NCBI RefSeq assembly: GCF_000429365.1
Contig: NZ_AUBS01000002.1
Location: forward strand, 62,001-126,000
Direction of reading: 5' to 3'
Origin: Pseudodonghicola xiamenensis DSM 18339
GTDB taxonomy: Bacteria; Pseudomonadota; Alphaproteobacteria; Rhodobacterales; Rhodobacteraceae
DNA: 64,000 nt
Positions within the stretch are counted from its first letter, which is position 1. Each line of letters begins with the position of its first letter. The notes beneath the pieces are model-generated. The model made no database searches, had not been told where the DNA came from, and saw only the letters and a list, made by a program, of their open reading frames with translations. The translations under genes were made by a program, and so were the position numbers. Shown here piece after piece: positions 54,158 through 62,832 of the stretch.

Positions 54158-55528
54158 TCAGTAGCTGAACGCGTCGTAGATCTTGTCCAGATCGCCGTTC
54201 CAGTCACCGTTGTAATGGGCCAAAAGCTCATCGGCCGGGGTCATGCCGGCCTCGACGCTCTCCTCCAGCGCATGGAGGAAATAGCGTTCGTCCTGCTCGA
54301 TGCCGCAAAGCGCCGGGCGGGCCCGCGCCTTGAGCCCCTCGCGGGCGATCTCAAGCACCTGCGCCGCCAGATCGCGCATCGACTTGCCGCCGACCTCGCC
54401 CTGCAGGCCGTTGTCGCCGGCAGCCACGCGCCAGGCTTCGCGGGTTTCAGCATCCCAGCCCTTGACCAGGTCCCAGGCCGCATCCAGCGCGCCCTGATCG
54501 TACATCAGCCCGACCCAGAGCGCTGGCAACGCGCAGAGCCGCCGCCATGGGCCGCCATCGGCGCCGCGCATTTCGATGAACTTCTTCAGCCGCGCCTCGG
54601 GGAAGGCGGTAGTCAGGTGATCCGCCCAGTCGCTGAGCGTCGGCTTTTCGCCCGGCAACGCCGGCAGCTCGCCCTTCAGGAAGTCGCGGAAGGACTGGCC
54701 GAGCGCATTGATATACTGACCATCGCGATAGACGAAATACATCGGCACATCGAGCGCATAGTCGACCCAGCGTTCAAACCCGAAATCCTCGTCGAAGACA
54801 AAGGGGATCATGCCGGTGCGCGCCGAATCCATGTTCCGCCAGACCCAGGAGCGATAGGATTTCATCCCATTGGGTTTGCCTTCGAAAAACGGCGAATTGG
54901 CAAACAGCGCGGTGGCCACCGGTTGCAGCGCAATGGCGACGCGCATCTTCTGGACCATGTCGGCCTCGGACCCGAAGTCGAGGTTCACCTGAACCGTGCA
55001 GGTGCGCCGCATCATCGAGGTCCCGGTCGTGCCGACCGTGCCCATATAGGCATCCATCAGCTTGTACCGTCCCTTGGGCATCAAGGGCATCTGATCATGG
55101 GTCCAGATCGGTGCGGCACCAAGGCCGATGAAACCGACACCGATCTCGTCCGAAATCGACTTCACCTCACGCAGGTGTTCGTTCACCTCGTCGCAGGTCT
55201 GGTGGATGGTCTCGACCGGCGCACCCGACAGCTCCAGCGCCCCGCCGGGTTCCAACGACACGTTGGCGCCGTCCTTGGTCAGGCCGATCAGATGACCGGC
55301 CTCGCGCACCTCGGCCCAGCCGAAACGGTCGCGCAGTCCCTCAAGCACGGTCAGGATCGACTTTTCGCCCTCATAGGGCAGCGGCAGATGGCTGTCCTTG
55401 ATAAAGCCGAATTTCTCGTGCTCGGTGCCGATGCGCCAGTCCTCTTTCGGCTTGCAGCCCGAGGCCAGGTATTCGGCCAGATCCTCGTGTCGCTCGATCA
55501 GGCCGCCGCCGGATTGGGGGATGGACAT
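54158..55528 (-). CDS. gshA: Glutamate-cysteine ligase, plant/alphaproteobacterial type
   Basis: The 456-residue enzyme makes gamma-glutamylcysteine in glutathione synthesis. Characteristic segments are WRIGTEHEKFGF, VSLEPGGALELSGAP, SMMRRTCTVQVNLDFGSE, WVWRNMDSARTGMIPFVF and the C-terminal region EMRGADGGPWRRLCALPALW. Length and motifs match the GshA class shared with plants rather than the E. coli one. GGAG seven bases before ATG 55528 supports the start. It ends in a clear terminator. Confidence 0.96.
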   Translation of the reverse strand: MSIPQSGGGLIERHEDLAEYLASGCKPKEDWRIGTEHEKFGFIKDSHLPLPYEGEKSILTVLEGLRDRFGWAEVREAGHLIGLTKDGANVSLEPGGALELSGAPVETIHQTCDEVNEHLREVKSISDEIGVGFIGLGAAPIWTHDQMPLMPKGRYKLMDAYMGTVGTTGTSMMRRTCTVQVNLDFGSEADMVQKMRVAIALQPVATALFANSPFFEGKPNGMKSYRSWVWRNMDSARTGMIPFVFDEDFGFERWVDYALDVPMYFVYRDGQYINALGQSFRDFLKGELPALPGEKPTLSDWADHLTTAFPEARLKKFIEMRGADGGPWRRLCALPALWVGLMYDQGALDAAWDLVKGWDAETREAWRVAAGDNGLQGEVGGKSMRDLAAQVLEIAREGLKARARPALCGIEQDERYFLHALEESVEAGMTPADELLAHYNGDWNGDLDKIYDAFSY

Positions 55529-55590
55529 ACGCGCGCTCCGCTCTTGCTTGCATCATTCGGGGGCAGTGGTGCGGTGAAACGGCGGGACTG

Positions 55591-56118
55591 TCAATGCAGC
55601 CGTTGATAGGCGGGCCGCGACGGATGGCGCTCCCAGATCACCACCGGATGGCGCGACTTGCCGTTCAGCTCGGCCAACATGCGTTCGGTTTTCAGCCCGG
55701 GCAGGGCGTTGAAGACATCGAAAAGATCGCCCGCGCCTTCGGCATTGACGGGAATGTGAAGCACCGGTAGCCCGGGCTGTTCCAGCACCCAAAGCGTCGG
55801 GGAAGAGACCGGATCCAGCACCAACCGTTCAAGATCCTGGACCGAGACAGAGCCGCCGGAAAGCGGCCCCATATAGGTGATCTCGCCCTCGGTGATCATC
55901 ACCACCCCGGGGCCGCGGCCTTCGGCCCTGAAACGGGCGCGTTGCAGGCCGATCACCGCGATGCCGGCACCGGCCGGGAGCAGCAGCCAGCCGATCCAGC
56001 CCAAAAACCCGCCGACCCCCAGCGCCCAGTAAAGCCCCAAGAGCACCACACCCACCCCGATCAGCGCCTCGCGCCAGCGGTGAAGACCCGCTTTCACCTC
56101 GGGGCGGATGAAGCTCAT
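55591..56118 (-). CDS. Membrane protein with PH-like tail, rsmE operon
   Basis: The 175-residue protein has two TM segments (ALIGVGVVLLGLYWALGVGG and IGWLLLPAGAGIAVIGLQRA) followed by a beta-rich soluble region (VMITEGEITYMGPLSGGSVS, then LERLVLDPVSSPTLWVLEQP) and a helical end (DLFDVFNALPGLKTERML). The 2-TM plus PH-like plan resembles the small protein in the pyr operon at 51395. Function unknown. It overlaps the upstream GNAT stop and lies 62 bases before gshA. Confidence 0.78.
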   Translation of the reverse strand: MSFIRPEVKAGLHRWREALIGVGVVLLGLYWALGVGGFLGWIGWLLLPAGAGIAVIGLQRARFRAEGRGPGVVMITEGEITYMGPLSGGSVSVQDLERLVLDPVSSPTLWVLEQPGLPVLHIPVNAEGAGDLFDVFNALPGLKTERMLAELNGKSRHPVVIWERHPSRPAYQRLH

Positions 56119-56975
56119 GCCGGCACTCCACCCAGGGCCACGACCCCATCGGTCAGCGCCACCCGATAATCGCCGACCCGCCGGAAGCCGATCGCCTCAT
56201 AAGCGCGGGAAGCAGCGTCGTTGTTCGAAAACAACACCGCCCGGCTGGCGCCATCGGCCGCGACCTGCATCAGCAGCGCCTGCACCGCACGACGGCCGAC
56301 CCCGCGATTGCGCGCCTCGGGCGGGACATAGACGCCACCGACCTGCACGATATCCTTGACCCGGGCATTCACCGCCGCCATGCCGACCGGCCGGCCCGCT
56401 TCCAGCAAGAGCTGAGAGATGCCGGCCTCGATGATCCGGCGCGCACGATCACGCGCCACCTCAGCCGCCTGCGGCATGCCGGCGGCACCGGTTCCGGTTT
56501 CGGCCTCATAGCCCAGAAACCAGGCGGCCAGCAGCGCCGCGTCACCGGCCTCAGGCTGGCGCCAGACCAGATCGGCGCGCGGCATCGCGGCCAACTCCAG
56601 GTCATAAAGCGGTTCTACATGATCGACCTTAAGGCGCCCCGAAAGACCAAGCGCCTTCAGCCAGAGCCGTGCCTGCGCCGCATCGCCGGTCAGCCCCTGC
56701 ACCTGGCGCCCGGCCAGCGCGCCGGCGGCCGCGGAGAAGGCCTCGGCCTCCCGCCCCGGGCATTGCAGCATCAGAAAGCCGTTGTTCGAGCAGCCGAAGA
56801 CCGCCCTGAGCGGCCCTTCGGCTGGCCAGAGGAAATAGTCGCAGGCATGTTCGTGATCGGATTGCCCGATGCCATGCGTCTCGAGATTGCCGCGCAGGAA
56901 CATCGAGGTTTCGGGATACCCCGCCAGAAAGGCCTCGATCCGCGCCGCGTCCGATACCTCGGCCCGGCGGATCAT
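56115..56975 (-). CDS. GNAT family N-acetyltransferase, rsmE operon
   Basis: The 286-residue protein has a degenerate N-terminal GNAT-like half (MIRRAEVSDAARIEAFLAG) and a standard C-terminal GNAT domain: VGGVYVPPEARNRGVGRRAV (acetyl-CoA loop R-N-R-G-V-G) and VLFSNNDAASRAYEAIGFRR. It overlaps rsmE upstream and the membrane-protein gene downstream. The acetylated substrate is unknown. Confidence 0.88.
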   Translation of the reverse strand: MIRRAEVSDAARIEAFLAGYPETSMFLRGNLETHGIGQSDHEHACDYFLWPAEGPLRAVFGCSNNGFLMLQCPGREAEAFSAAAGALAGRQVQGLTGDAAQARLWLKALGLSGRLKVDHVEPLYDLELAAMPRADLVWRQPEAGDAALLAAWFLGYEAETGTGAAGMPQAAEVARDRARRIIEAGISQLLLEAGRPVGMAAVNARVKDIVQVGGVYVPPEARNRGVGRRAVQALLMQVAADGASRAVLFSNNDAASRAYEAIGFRRVGDYRVALTDGVVALGGVPA

Positions 56976-57694
56976 TTCCAGTCTCCCAGCGCCACCTGCC
57001 AGAGCGTCAGCGCCGCGACGGCAGCGGTATCGGCGCGCAGGATGCGCGGCCCGAGGCTGACGGCACGGGCGAAGGGCTGGGCCAGAAGGCGCTTGCGCTC
57101 GGCCTCGGAAAACCCGCCTTCGGGGCCGATCAGGATCGCCCAGGGACCGGGCCCTGCGCCCTCAAGGGTCAGTGCCGCGCCCGCCTCGGCCTCATCACAG
57201 AACATCAGCTGCCGCCCCGCCGGCCAATCGGCCAACAGCCGGTCGAGCCGGTGCAGATCGGTGACCTCGGGCACGAAGGTGCCACCGCATTGTTCCGCCG
57301 CCTCGACCGCATGGGCCTGCAACCGATCCTGGCGGATGCGTTCGGAATTGGTGAAATCAGTCTGCACCGGCACGATCCGCGCCGCGCCCATCTCGACCGC
57401 CTTCTCGACGATGAAATCGGTGCGAGCCTTCTTGATCGGGGCGAACAGCAGCCACAGATCGGGCGGCGGCATCAAGGGCCGCGACTGTTCCACACAGTCG
57501 AGCACCCCGCCGCGCTTGCCGGCCTCGGCAACGGTGGTCAGCCATTCGCCATCCCGCCCATTGAACAACGCCACGGGGTCGCCGACCGCCAGCCGCATCA
57601 CCCCGAAAAGGTAATGTGCCTGATCCCGCGACAGCGGAACCGATTGCCCCGCCCCCAGCGGGTGATCTACATAGAGCCTGACCTTCGCTTTCAT
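56972..57694 (-). CDS. rsmE: 16S rRNA m3U1498 methyltransferase
   Basis: The 240-residue SPOUT methyltransferase methylates U1498 of 16S rRNA. N-terminal RNA-binding PUA-like part: RLYVDHPLGAGQSVPLSRDQ. Trefoil-knot AdoMet region: AILIGPEGGFSEAER and VSLGPRILRADTAAVAALTL. It is the first gene of the leftward rsmE-GNAT-membrane protein unit and its ATG is only 12 bases from the divergent ubiA ATG. Confidence 0.96.
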   Translation of the reverse strand: MKAKVRLYVDHPLGAGQSVPLSRDQAHYLFGVMRLAVGDPVALFNGRDGEWLTTVAEAGKRGGVLDCVEQSRPLMPPPDLWLLFAPIKKARTDFIVEKAVEMGAARIVPVQTDFTNSERIRQDRLQAHAVEAAEQCGGTFVPEVTDLHRLDRLLADWPAGRQLMFCDEAEAGAALTLEGAGPGPWAILIGPEGGFSEAERKRLLAQPFARAVSLGPRILRADTAAVAALTLWQVALGDWK

Positions 57695-57706
57695 AGGACT
57701 CTACAT

Positions 57707-58681
57707 ATGCAACGCGCGACACCAACGCCAGACGCGAACGTGCACGGCCAGGTGGCCGATGCGGTACGTGGCAACTGGGTCGACCGGCTGGCACCGGCCG
57801 CCACCCGCCCCTATCTGCGCTTGTCCCGCGCCGACCGTCCGATCGGCACCTGGCTTTTGCTGTTGCCCTGCTGGTGGGGGCTGACGCTTGCGATGCTGTC
57901 GGATCGCGCCCCCCGGTGGGAGGATTTGTGGATCTTCGTCGCCTGCGCCCTGGGCGCTTGGCTGATGCGCGGCGCCGGCTGCACCTGGAACGATATCACC
58001 GACCGCGATTTCGACGGCTCGGTCGAACGCACCCGGTCGCGGCCGCTGCCCTCGGGACAGGTCACACTGAAACAGGCGGTGGTCTACATGGCAGCGCAAG
58101 CGATGATCGCCGCCGCGATCCTGCTGACCTTCAACACCGCGGCCATTGCGCTTGGCGTGCTTTCGCTCTTGCCGGTGGCGATCTATCCCTTTGCCAAGCG
58201 CTTCACCTGGTGGCCTCAGGTCTTCCTTGGCCTCGCGTTCAACTGGGGCGCGCTGCTGGCCTGGACCGCCCATACCGGCAGCCTCGGCTGGCAACCCCTG
58301 GTCCTTTATGTCGCCGGCATCTCCTGGACACTGTTCTACGACACCATCTATGCACATCAGGATACCGAGGACGACGCGCTGATCGGCATCAAATCGACCG
58401 CGCGGCTGTTTGGCGACAATACCCCGCGCTGGTTGCGGAGGTTCCTGATCATCACGGTTCTGCTGATGGCCGTTGCGGTGATCGGATCGGTGCGCCCCAC
58501 CTCCTCGCCGCTGTCGCTGGTGATGGCGCTGGCCGGACCGTGGTTCATGGGCTGGCACATGCTGTGGCAACTGCGGCGCTTCGATCCGCAGGACAACCCC
58601 ACATTGCTCAGACTGTTCCGGGCCAACCGCGACACCGGCTTGATTCCGCTCATCTTCTTCACGGCTGCCTTGCTGGTATGA
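57707..58681 (+). CDS. ubiA: 4-hydroxybenzoate polyprenyltransferase
   Basis: The 324-residue integral membrane enzyme prenylates 4-hydroxybenzoate in ubiquinone synthesis. The first Asp-rich motif is AGCTWNDITDRDFDGSVERT and the second is FYDTIYAHQDTEDDALIGIKS, both needed for Mg-diphosphate binding, with about eight TM helices. ATG 57707 follows AGGA by nine bases. Divergent from rsmE. Confidence 0.96.
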   Translation: MQRATPTPDANVHGQVADAVRGNWVDRLAPAATRPYLRLSRADRPIGTWLLLLPCWWGLTLAMLSDRAPRWEDLWIFVACALGAWLMRGAGCTWNDITDRDFDGSVERTRSRPLPSGQVTLKQAVVYMAAQAMIAAAILLTFNTAAIALGVLSLLPVAIYPFAKRFTWWPQVFLGLAFNWGALLAWTAHTGSLGWQPLVLYVAGISWTLFYDTIYAHQDTEDDALIGIKSTARLFGDNTPRWLRRFLIITVLLMAVAVIGSVRPTSSPLSLVMALAGPWFMGWHMLWQLRRFDPQDNPTLLRLFRANRDTGLIPLIFFTAALLV

Positions 58682-58746
58682 TTGCGAAGCCGGTTCCAGG
58701 CCTGTAAGACTCACTGCGATCAGACCAGACCAACATCCGAGCCCTT

Positions 58747-60798
58747 ATGCGCCTATCCACCCTGCTGCCCGCCGGGGCGACCTTCGGGGTCGCCGCCATC
58801 CTTTGCCTCGTCGCGGCGGGTTTCGCAGTATCGGCCATTGAGGACACCACCGAAATCGAGGTAAGGCGCACCCTAGATCAATCAGGCTTTCCCTGGGCCG
58901 AGGTACAGGCCAACGGGCTGAGGGTGATCCTGACCGGCACCGCCCCGGACGAGGCTGCGCGCTTTGCCGCGATCTCGGCCATCGGGCGTCGCATCGACGC
59001 CGCCCGCGTCATCGACCACATGCAGATCACCCCGACGGCCGACTTGGCACCGCCGCGGTTCTCGATCGAACTGCTGCGCAACGGCAGCGGCATTTCGGTG
59101 ATCGGCCTGATCCCGGCCTCGACCGACCGGAATGACATGGTCGACGATCTCGAAGCCCTTGCCCCCGGGAAAAAAATTACCGATCTGCTGGAAAGCGCCG
59201 ACTACCCCGCCCCCGACGGCTGGGAACCGGCCATGCTCTACGCCATGAACGCGCTGAAGAACCTGCCCCGCGCCAAGGTCTCGGTCAGCGCCGGCCAGGT
59301 CGAGATCACCGCCATCGCCGACAGCCGCGATGCGAAGAAATCACTTGAGGCCCAATTGACCCGCGCGGCCCCTCCGGGTCTGCGGCTGGCACTGGATATC
59401 GCCGCACCGCGCCCGGTGATCACCCCTTTCAGCCTGCGCTATGTCATCGACGAGACCGGAGGGCATTTCGATGCCTGCTCGGCCGAGGACGAAGAGGCCC
59501 GCGATCGCATCCTGGCCACCGCCCGTGCCGCCGGGCTGACGGCCGAGGCAAGCTGCACGATCGGCTTGGGCGTGCCCTCCCCCAACTGGGCGCGCGCCGC
59601 CGAGCTCAGCATCGCAGCGCTTTCCGATCTGGGCGGCGGATCTGTCACCTTTGCCGATGCCGATATCACGCTGATCGCGGCCAAGGGCACTGACGCGGGC
59701 CATTTCGACCACGTGATCGGAGAGCTTGAAACCGCCCTGCCAGAGGTTTTTGCCCTGCATTCGGTACTGCCGCCGGCAGCAGCAGACGCAGTGGACGGCC
59801 CGCCGGAATTTGTCGCCACCCTCAGCCCCGAGGGACAGGTGCAACTGCGCGGCCGGCTCAGCGATGAAACCCTGCGGCAGATGGCCGACAGCTATGCCAA
59901 GGCGCGGTTCGGATCGAATAACGTCCATACCGCCGCGCGTCTGGTCGAAGGCCTGCCGGGTGACTGGCCGGTGCGGGTCCTGGCCGGGCTGGATGCGCTA
60001 TCGCAGCTTGTCAACGGGGCGGTCACCGTCACCCCCGACACCTTGGCGCTGCGTGGCATCAGCTATGACGAGGATGCCAAGGCCAATATCTCTCGTCTGC
60101 TGTCCGACAAGCTGGGCGAGGCGGCGAATTTCACCCTCGATATCACCTATCGGGTGCCGCCCCCGCCGGCCGACGCCCCGCCTGACCCCGAACAATGCGA
60201 AGCGCGGCTGAGCGAAGCGCAGAAGGGCGGCAAGATCACTTTCGAGCCCGGCTCGGCCACCATTGCCGCAGCTTCACGTCCGATCCTCGACAAGATTTCC
60301 GAAATCCTCTCCGATTGCGAAGGGGTTCGGCTGGAGATCCAGGGCCATACCGACAGCCAGGGCCGCGAAGAAATGAACCAGCAGCTCAGCCAGGCCCGGG
60401 CGCAATCGGTGCTGAACGAATTGCGCGCCCGCCGGGTGCTGACCTCGAGCTTCTCCGCCGTCGGCTATGGCGAGGCCAACCCAATCGCCAGCAACGCCAC
60501 CGAAGAGGGGCGGGAAGCCAACCGCCGGATCGACTTCAAGCTGATCCGCCCGAAATCGACCGAGAACGAGACCACCACGCTCGACAGCATGGCCGGAAGG
60601 CTCCCCGTCGCCGCCGGCGAGGAAGCAGAGCCGGAAACGGATCCCGAAGACATTCCGGAAGGCAGCGGCGAGGCGATGGAAGATCTTTCACATCAGAATC
60701 CGCCAGAAGATATGCCCGAGGATATGCCAAACGGATCGGATGACGGGACAACCGCCACCGACGATGCGACCGCCGCCGGCGGGGAGGACAGCCAATGA
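58747..60798 (+). CDS. BON/OmpA-domain envelope protein with acidic tail
   Basis: The 683-residue protein has an N-terminal TM anchor (residues ~9-31, ATFGVAAILCLVAAGFAVSA), BON-like beta-alpha modules (first ~38-100, ending GRRIDAARVIDHMQI; another region ~355-475), an OmpA peptidoglycan-binding domain at ~495-605 (ITFEPGSATIAAASRPILDK, VRLEIQGHTDSQGREEMNQQ, RRIDFKLI) and a long Asp/Glu/Pro-rich C-terminal tail (EDMPEDMPNGSDD). The order TM-BON-OmpA recalls mycobacterial ArfA. It likely ties inner membrane to cell wall. Its stop overlaps the start of the coiled-coil partner gene. Confidence 0.9.
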   Translation: MRLSTLLPAGATFGVAAILCLVAAGFAVSAIEDTTEIEVRRTLDQSGFPWAEVQANGLRVILTGTAPDEAARFAAISAIGRRIDAARVIDHMQITPTADLAPPRFSIELLRNGSGISVIGLIPASTDRNDMVDDLEALAPGKKITDLLESADYPAPDGWEPAMLYAMNALKNLPRAKVSVSAGQVEITAIADSRDAKKSLEAQLTRAAPPGLRLALDIAAPRPVITPFSLRYVIDETGGHFDACSAEDEEARDRILATARAAGLTAEASCTIGLGVPSPNWARAAELSIAALSDLGGGSVTFADADITLIAAKGTDAGHFDHVIGELETALPEVFALHSVLPPAAADAVDGPPEFVATLSPEGQVQLRGRLSDETLRQMADSYAKARFGSNNVHTAARLVEGLPGDWPVRVLAGLDALSQLVNGAVTVTPDTLALRGISYDEDAKANISRLLSDKLGEAANFTLDITYRVPPPPADAPPDPEQCEARLSEAQKGGKITFEPGSATIAAASRPILDKISEILSDCEGVRLEIQGHTDSQGREEMNQQLSQARAQSVLNELRARRVLTSSFSAVGYGEANPIASNATEEGREANRRIDFKLIRPKSTENETTTLDSMAGRLPVAAGEEAEPETDPEDIPEGSGEAMEDLSHQNPPEDMPEDMPNGSDDGTTATDDATAAGGEDSQ

Positions 60799-61112
60799 AC
60801 AGAACCGAATTCATCATCACCACGGCCATCATCCTGTTCATCGCCTTCGCCGTGGGCTGGTTCGCCAACTGGCTGGTGCACCGCTTTACCCGCGTGCGGC
60901 AGAGCGATGTCGCCGATCTCGACCGGATGAGCCAGGAGCTGCACGAGGCGGAGGAAACCCGCGATCAGGCGATCACCTATCTGCAGCAACGCGAGGCAGA
61001 GCTGACCAACCAGCTCAATCAGGCCGAAGCCGAGCTGCGCGCCGCGATGGACGGGCTGCGCGATGCCCGGCGAGAGGCCGAGGAACTGCGCGCGCAACAA
61101 AGCCAGAGCTGA
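60795..61112 (+). CDS. TM plus coiled-coil small protein coupled to the OmpA gene
   Basis: The 105-residue protein has one TM helix (FIITTAIILFIAFAVGWFAN) followed by a continuous heptad-rich coiled coil (MSQELHEAEETRDQAITYLQ, then QLNQAEAELRAAMDGLRDAR). No named family is recognised. It overlaps the BON/OmpA gene by ATGA, suggesting a joint role at the envelope. Confidence 0.85.
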   Translation: MNRTEFIITTAIILFIAFAVGWFANWLVHRFTRVRQSDVADLDRMSQELHEAEETRDQAITYLQQREAELTNQLNQAEAELRAAMDGLRDARREAEELRAQQSQS

Positions 61113-61182
61113 CGCCCGGCCAGAGGCCTGCAACGGCCTCGCCGCGCGCCTTGCAGGACAGCAATACGATGTCCCCGAGCGA

Positions 61183-61205
61183 CCGGAAAATTTGAAATTT
61201 TCCGG
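61183..61205. terminator. Inverted repeat between convergent genes, possible bidirectional terminator
   Basis: CCGGAAAATTT and AAATTTTCCGG form a perfect 11-bp inverted repeat around one G, in the gap between the coiled-coil gene and moaE, which converge here. The stem itself holds T/A runs on both strands, but the run is inside rather than after the stem, so termination is only a possibility. Confidence 0.4.
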
Positions 61206-61220
61206 GCACCGCCGCCGATG

Positions 61221-61664
61221 TCACCAGCGATCGAGCGCTGCCTCATCTGCGTCTTTCGCAGCGACCCAATCACCGCCGGCGGTGGTGATTTCCTTTTTCC
61301 AGAATGGCGCACGGGATTTCAGGTAATCCATCAGGAATTCCGCCGCCTCGAAGGCCGCTGCGCGATGCGCCGCGGCGGTGGCGACCATCATGATCGCCTC
61401 ACCCGGCGCCAACCGCCCGTAGCGGTGGATGACCAGAAGATCACAAAGCCCCCAGCGCTGGGTCGCCTCCTCGGCAATGGCGGTAATCGCCTTTTGGGTC
61501 ATGCCCGGGTAATGTTCGATCTCCATCGCCTGCAATCCGCCCTCGGGCAGATCGCGAACCACGCCGGTGAAGGTGACCACCGCCCCCGCCCCGGCGACGC
61601 CGGCGGCAAAGGCATTCGCCTCTGCCCCCAGATCGAAGCTCTCGGCCTGGACCGCGATCCGCAT
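61221..61664 (-). CDS. moaE: Molybdopterin synthase catalytic subunit
   Basis: The 147-residue protein adds sulfur to precursor Z with MoaD. Typical segments are AVVTFTGVVRD, LQAMEIEHYPGMTQKAITAI, LVIHRYGRLAPGEAIMMVAT, HRAAAFEAAEFLMDYLKSRA and the active-site lysines in PFWKKEITTAGGDWV. It follows moaD by three bases. Confidence 0.96.
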   Translation of the reverse strand: MRIAVQAESFDLGAEANAFAAGVAGAGAVVTFTGVVRDLPEGGLQAMEIEHYPGMTQKAITAIAEEATQRWGLCDLLVIHRYGRLAPGEAIMMVATAAAHRAAAFEAAEFLMDYLKSRAPFWKKEITTAGGDWVAAKDADEAALDRW

Positions 61665-61667
61665 GGC

Positions 61668-61916
61668 TCAGCCCCCCGTCATCGGCGGGAAGAAGGCCAC
61701 TTCTCGGACCCCCGCCAGCGGTGCATCGAACTCTGCCAGCTCCTGATCCAACGCCACGCGCAGGGCCGAAAGATCGGCAAAGGCCGCCGCATAGCGATCC
61801 TCTCGTGCAATGAGATCGGCAACCAGATCGGCCACGGTGGCAGCCTCGGTTTCGACTGCCTCCCGCGGCACACCGATACGCTCGCGCACCCATGCGAAAT
61901 AAAGCACCTGCATCAT
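61668..61916 (-). CDS. moaD: Molybdopterin synthase sulfur-carrier subunit
   Basis: The 81-82-residue ubiquitin-fold protein ends in the required Gly-Gly (PPMTGG), which carries the thiocarboxylate. Body motifs: VLYFAWVRERIGVPREAVET and VADLVADLIAREDRYAAAF. GGGAG precedes two adjacent ATGs (61916, 61913). Its start overlaps the pgsA stop. Confidence 0.95.
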   Translation of the reverse strand: MMQVLYFAWVRERIGVPREAVETEAATVADLVADLIAREDRYAAAFADLSALRVALDQELAEFDAPLAGVREVAFFPPMTGG

Positions 61917-62584
61917 CGCGTCTCCCGCAGAAAGGGCAATGCCTTGCGCAGATAATCGGCGCCGGTGATCAGCGTCAAAGCCGCAGCGATCCACAGCAGC
62001 CAAAGCCCGATCCGGCCTGACCAAACCATGCCATAGAAGGTCCAGCGCAGATCCTCGCTGCCTGCCAGGGCGACGGCCAGTTCCTTTTCCGACATCCCGG
62101 CGTCGATCCCGAAGGCCGACAGAGCCAGATAATGTTCGAAGATCCCTTGCGAAAACAGTGTGGCGATGGCGATCATCTGCGCCGTTGTCTTCCACTTGGC
62201 CAGTTTGGTAACCTTCAACGTGCCAGCGGTATCCCCCAGATATTCGCGCAGCCCGGTCACAAAGACCTCGCGAAACAGAATTACTGTGGCCGGCAGGACC
62301 AGCCAGGGCGTCCAGTATTTCGTCGCATAGCCCACCAGGATCATCAGCGCGATCACCACCATCGCCTTGTCGGCGATCGGGTCGAGCATGGCACCGATCT
62401 TGGTTTCCTGCTTCCACAACCGGGCCAGATAGCCATCGAACCAGTCGGTGATCGCAGCGCCGACAAAAAGCAGCAGCGCAAACCAGTCGGCATAGGGCCG
62501 GCTGAAATAAAGAAACATCACGGCCAGACCTGGCGCCGCCAGAAGCCGCAGAAGCGTCAAGATATTTGGCACATTCCATCGCAT
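61913..62584 (-). CDS. pgsA: CDP-diacylglycerol-glycerol-3-phosphate 3-phosphatidyltransferase
   Basis: The 223-residue membrane enzyme makes phosphatidylglycerol phosphate. The CDP-alcohol phosphotransferase motif D-G-x2-A-R-x8-G-x3-D-x3-D is seen in DWFDGYLARLWKQETKIGAM then LDPIADK. Start MRWNVPNILTLLRLLAAPGL is family typical, so ATG 62584 is chosen over an earlier codon. The order uvrC-pgsA-moaD-moaE is conserved in Rhodobacterales. Confidence 0.96.
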   Translation of the reverse strand: MRWNVPNILTLLRLLAAPGLAVMFLYFSRPYADWFALLLFVGAAITDWFDGYLARLWKQETKIGAMLDPIADKAMVVIALMILVGYATKYWTPWLVLPATVILFREVFVTGLREYLGDTAGTLKVTKLAKWKTTAQMIAIATLFSQGIFEHYLALSAFGIDAGMSEKELAVALAGSEDLRWTFYGMVWSGRIGLWLLWIAAALTLITGADYLRKALPFLRETR

Positions 62585-62832
62585 GAGGCGGACCCTATAC
62601 CCGGTCTTCGAAACTTGAAAGCCGGGCAATGGCGAATTTGTCGCGACGCATCCGCACGCCGTAACGCAGGCGGGACATTCACGGTTGCCAAGGCGCCTAT
62701 AGCTGCCCCGGCGTCCACGCCGCAGGCCCGGGGCGACATCTCTGCGACGGCGACAGAGGGCTTCTTCCGCCCCAGATGCCGGGCCCAGCCATGCAGCACC
62801 GGCAGCGCGAAAAACCGCGCCGATCCAGGCCC

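Noticed and set aside
54215..55606. A 463-codon plus-strand frame
   Set aside because: It is antisense to gshA, whose motifs and terminator are clear.
62585..62832. Short minus-strand frame between uvrC and pgsA
   Set aside because: About 80 codons with no recognisable motif, no good ribosome-binding site and overlap into pgsA. The gap is more likely untranslated.
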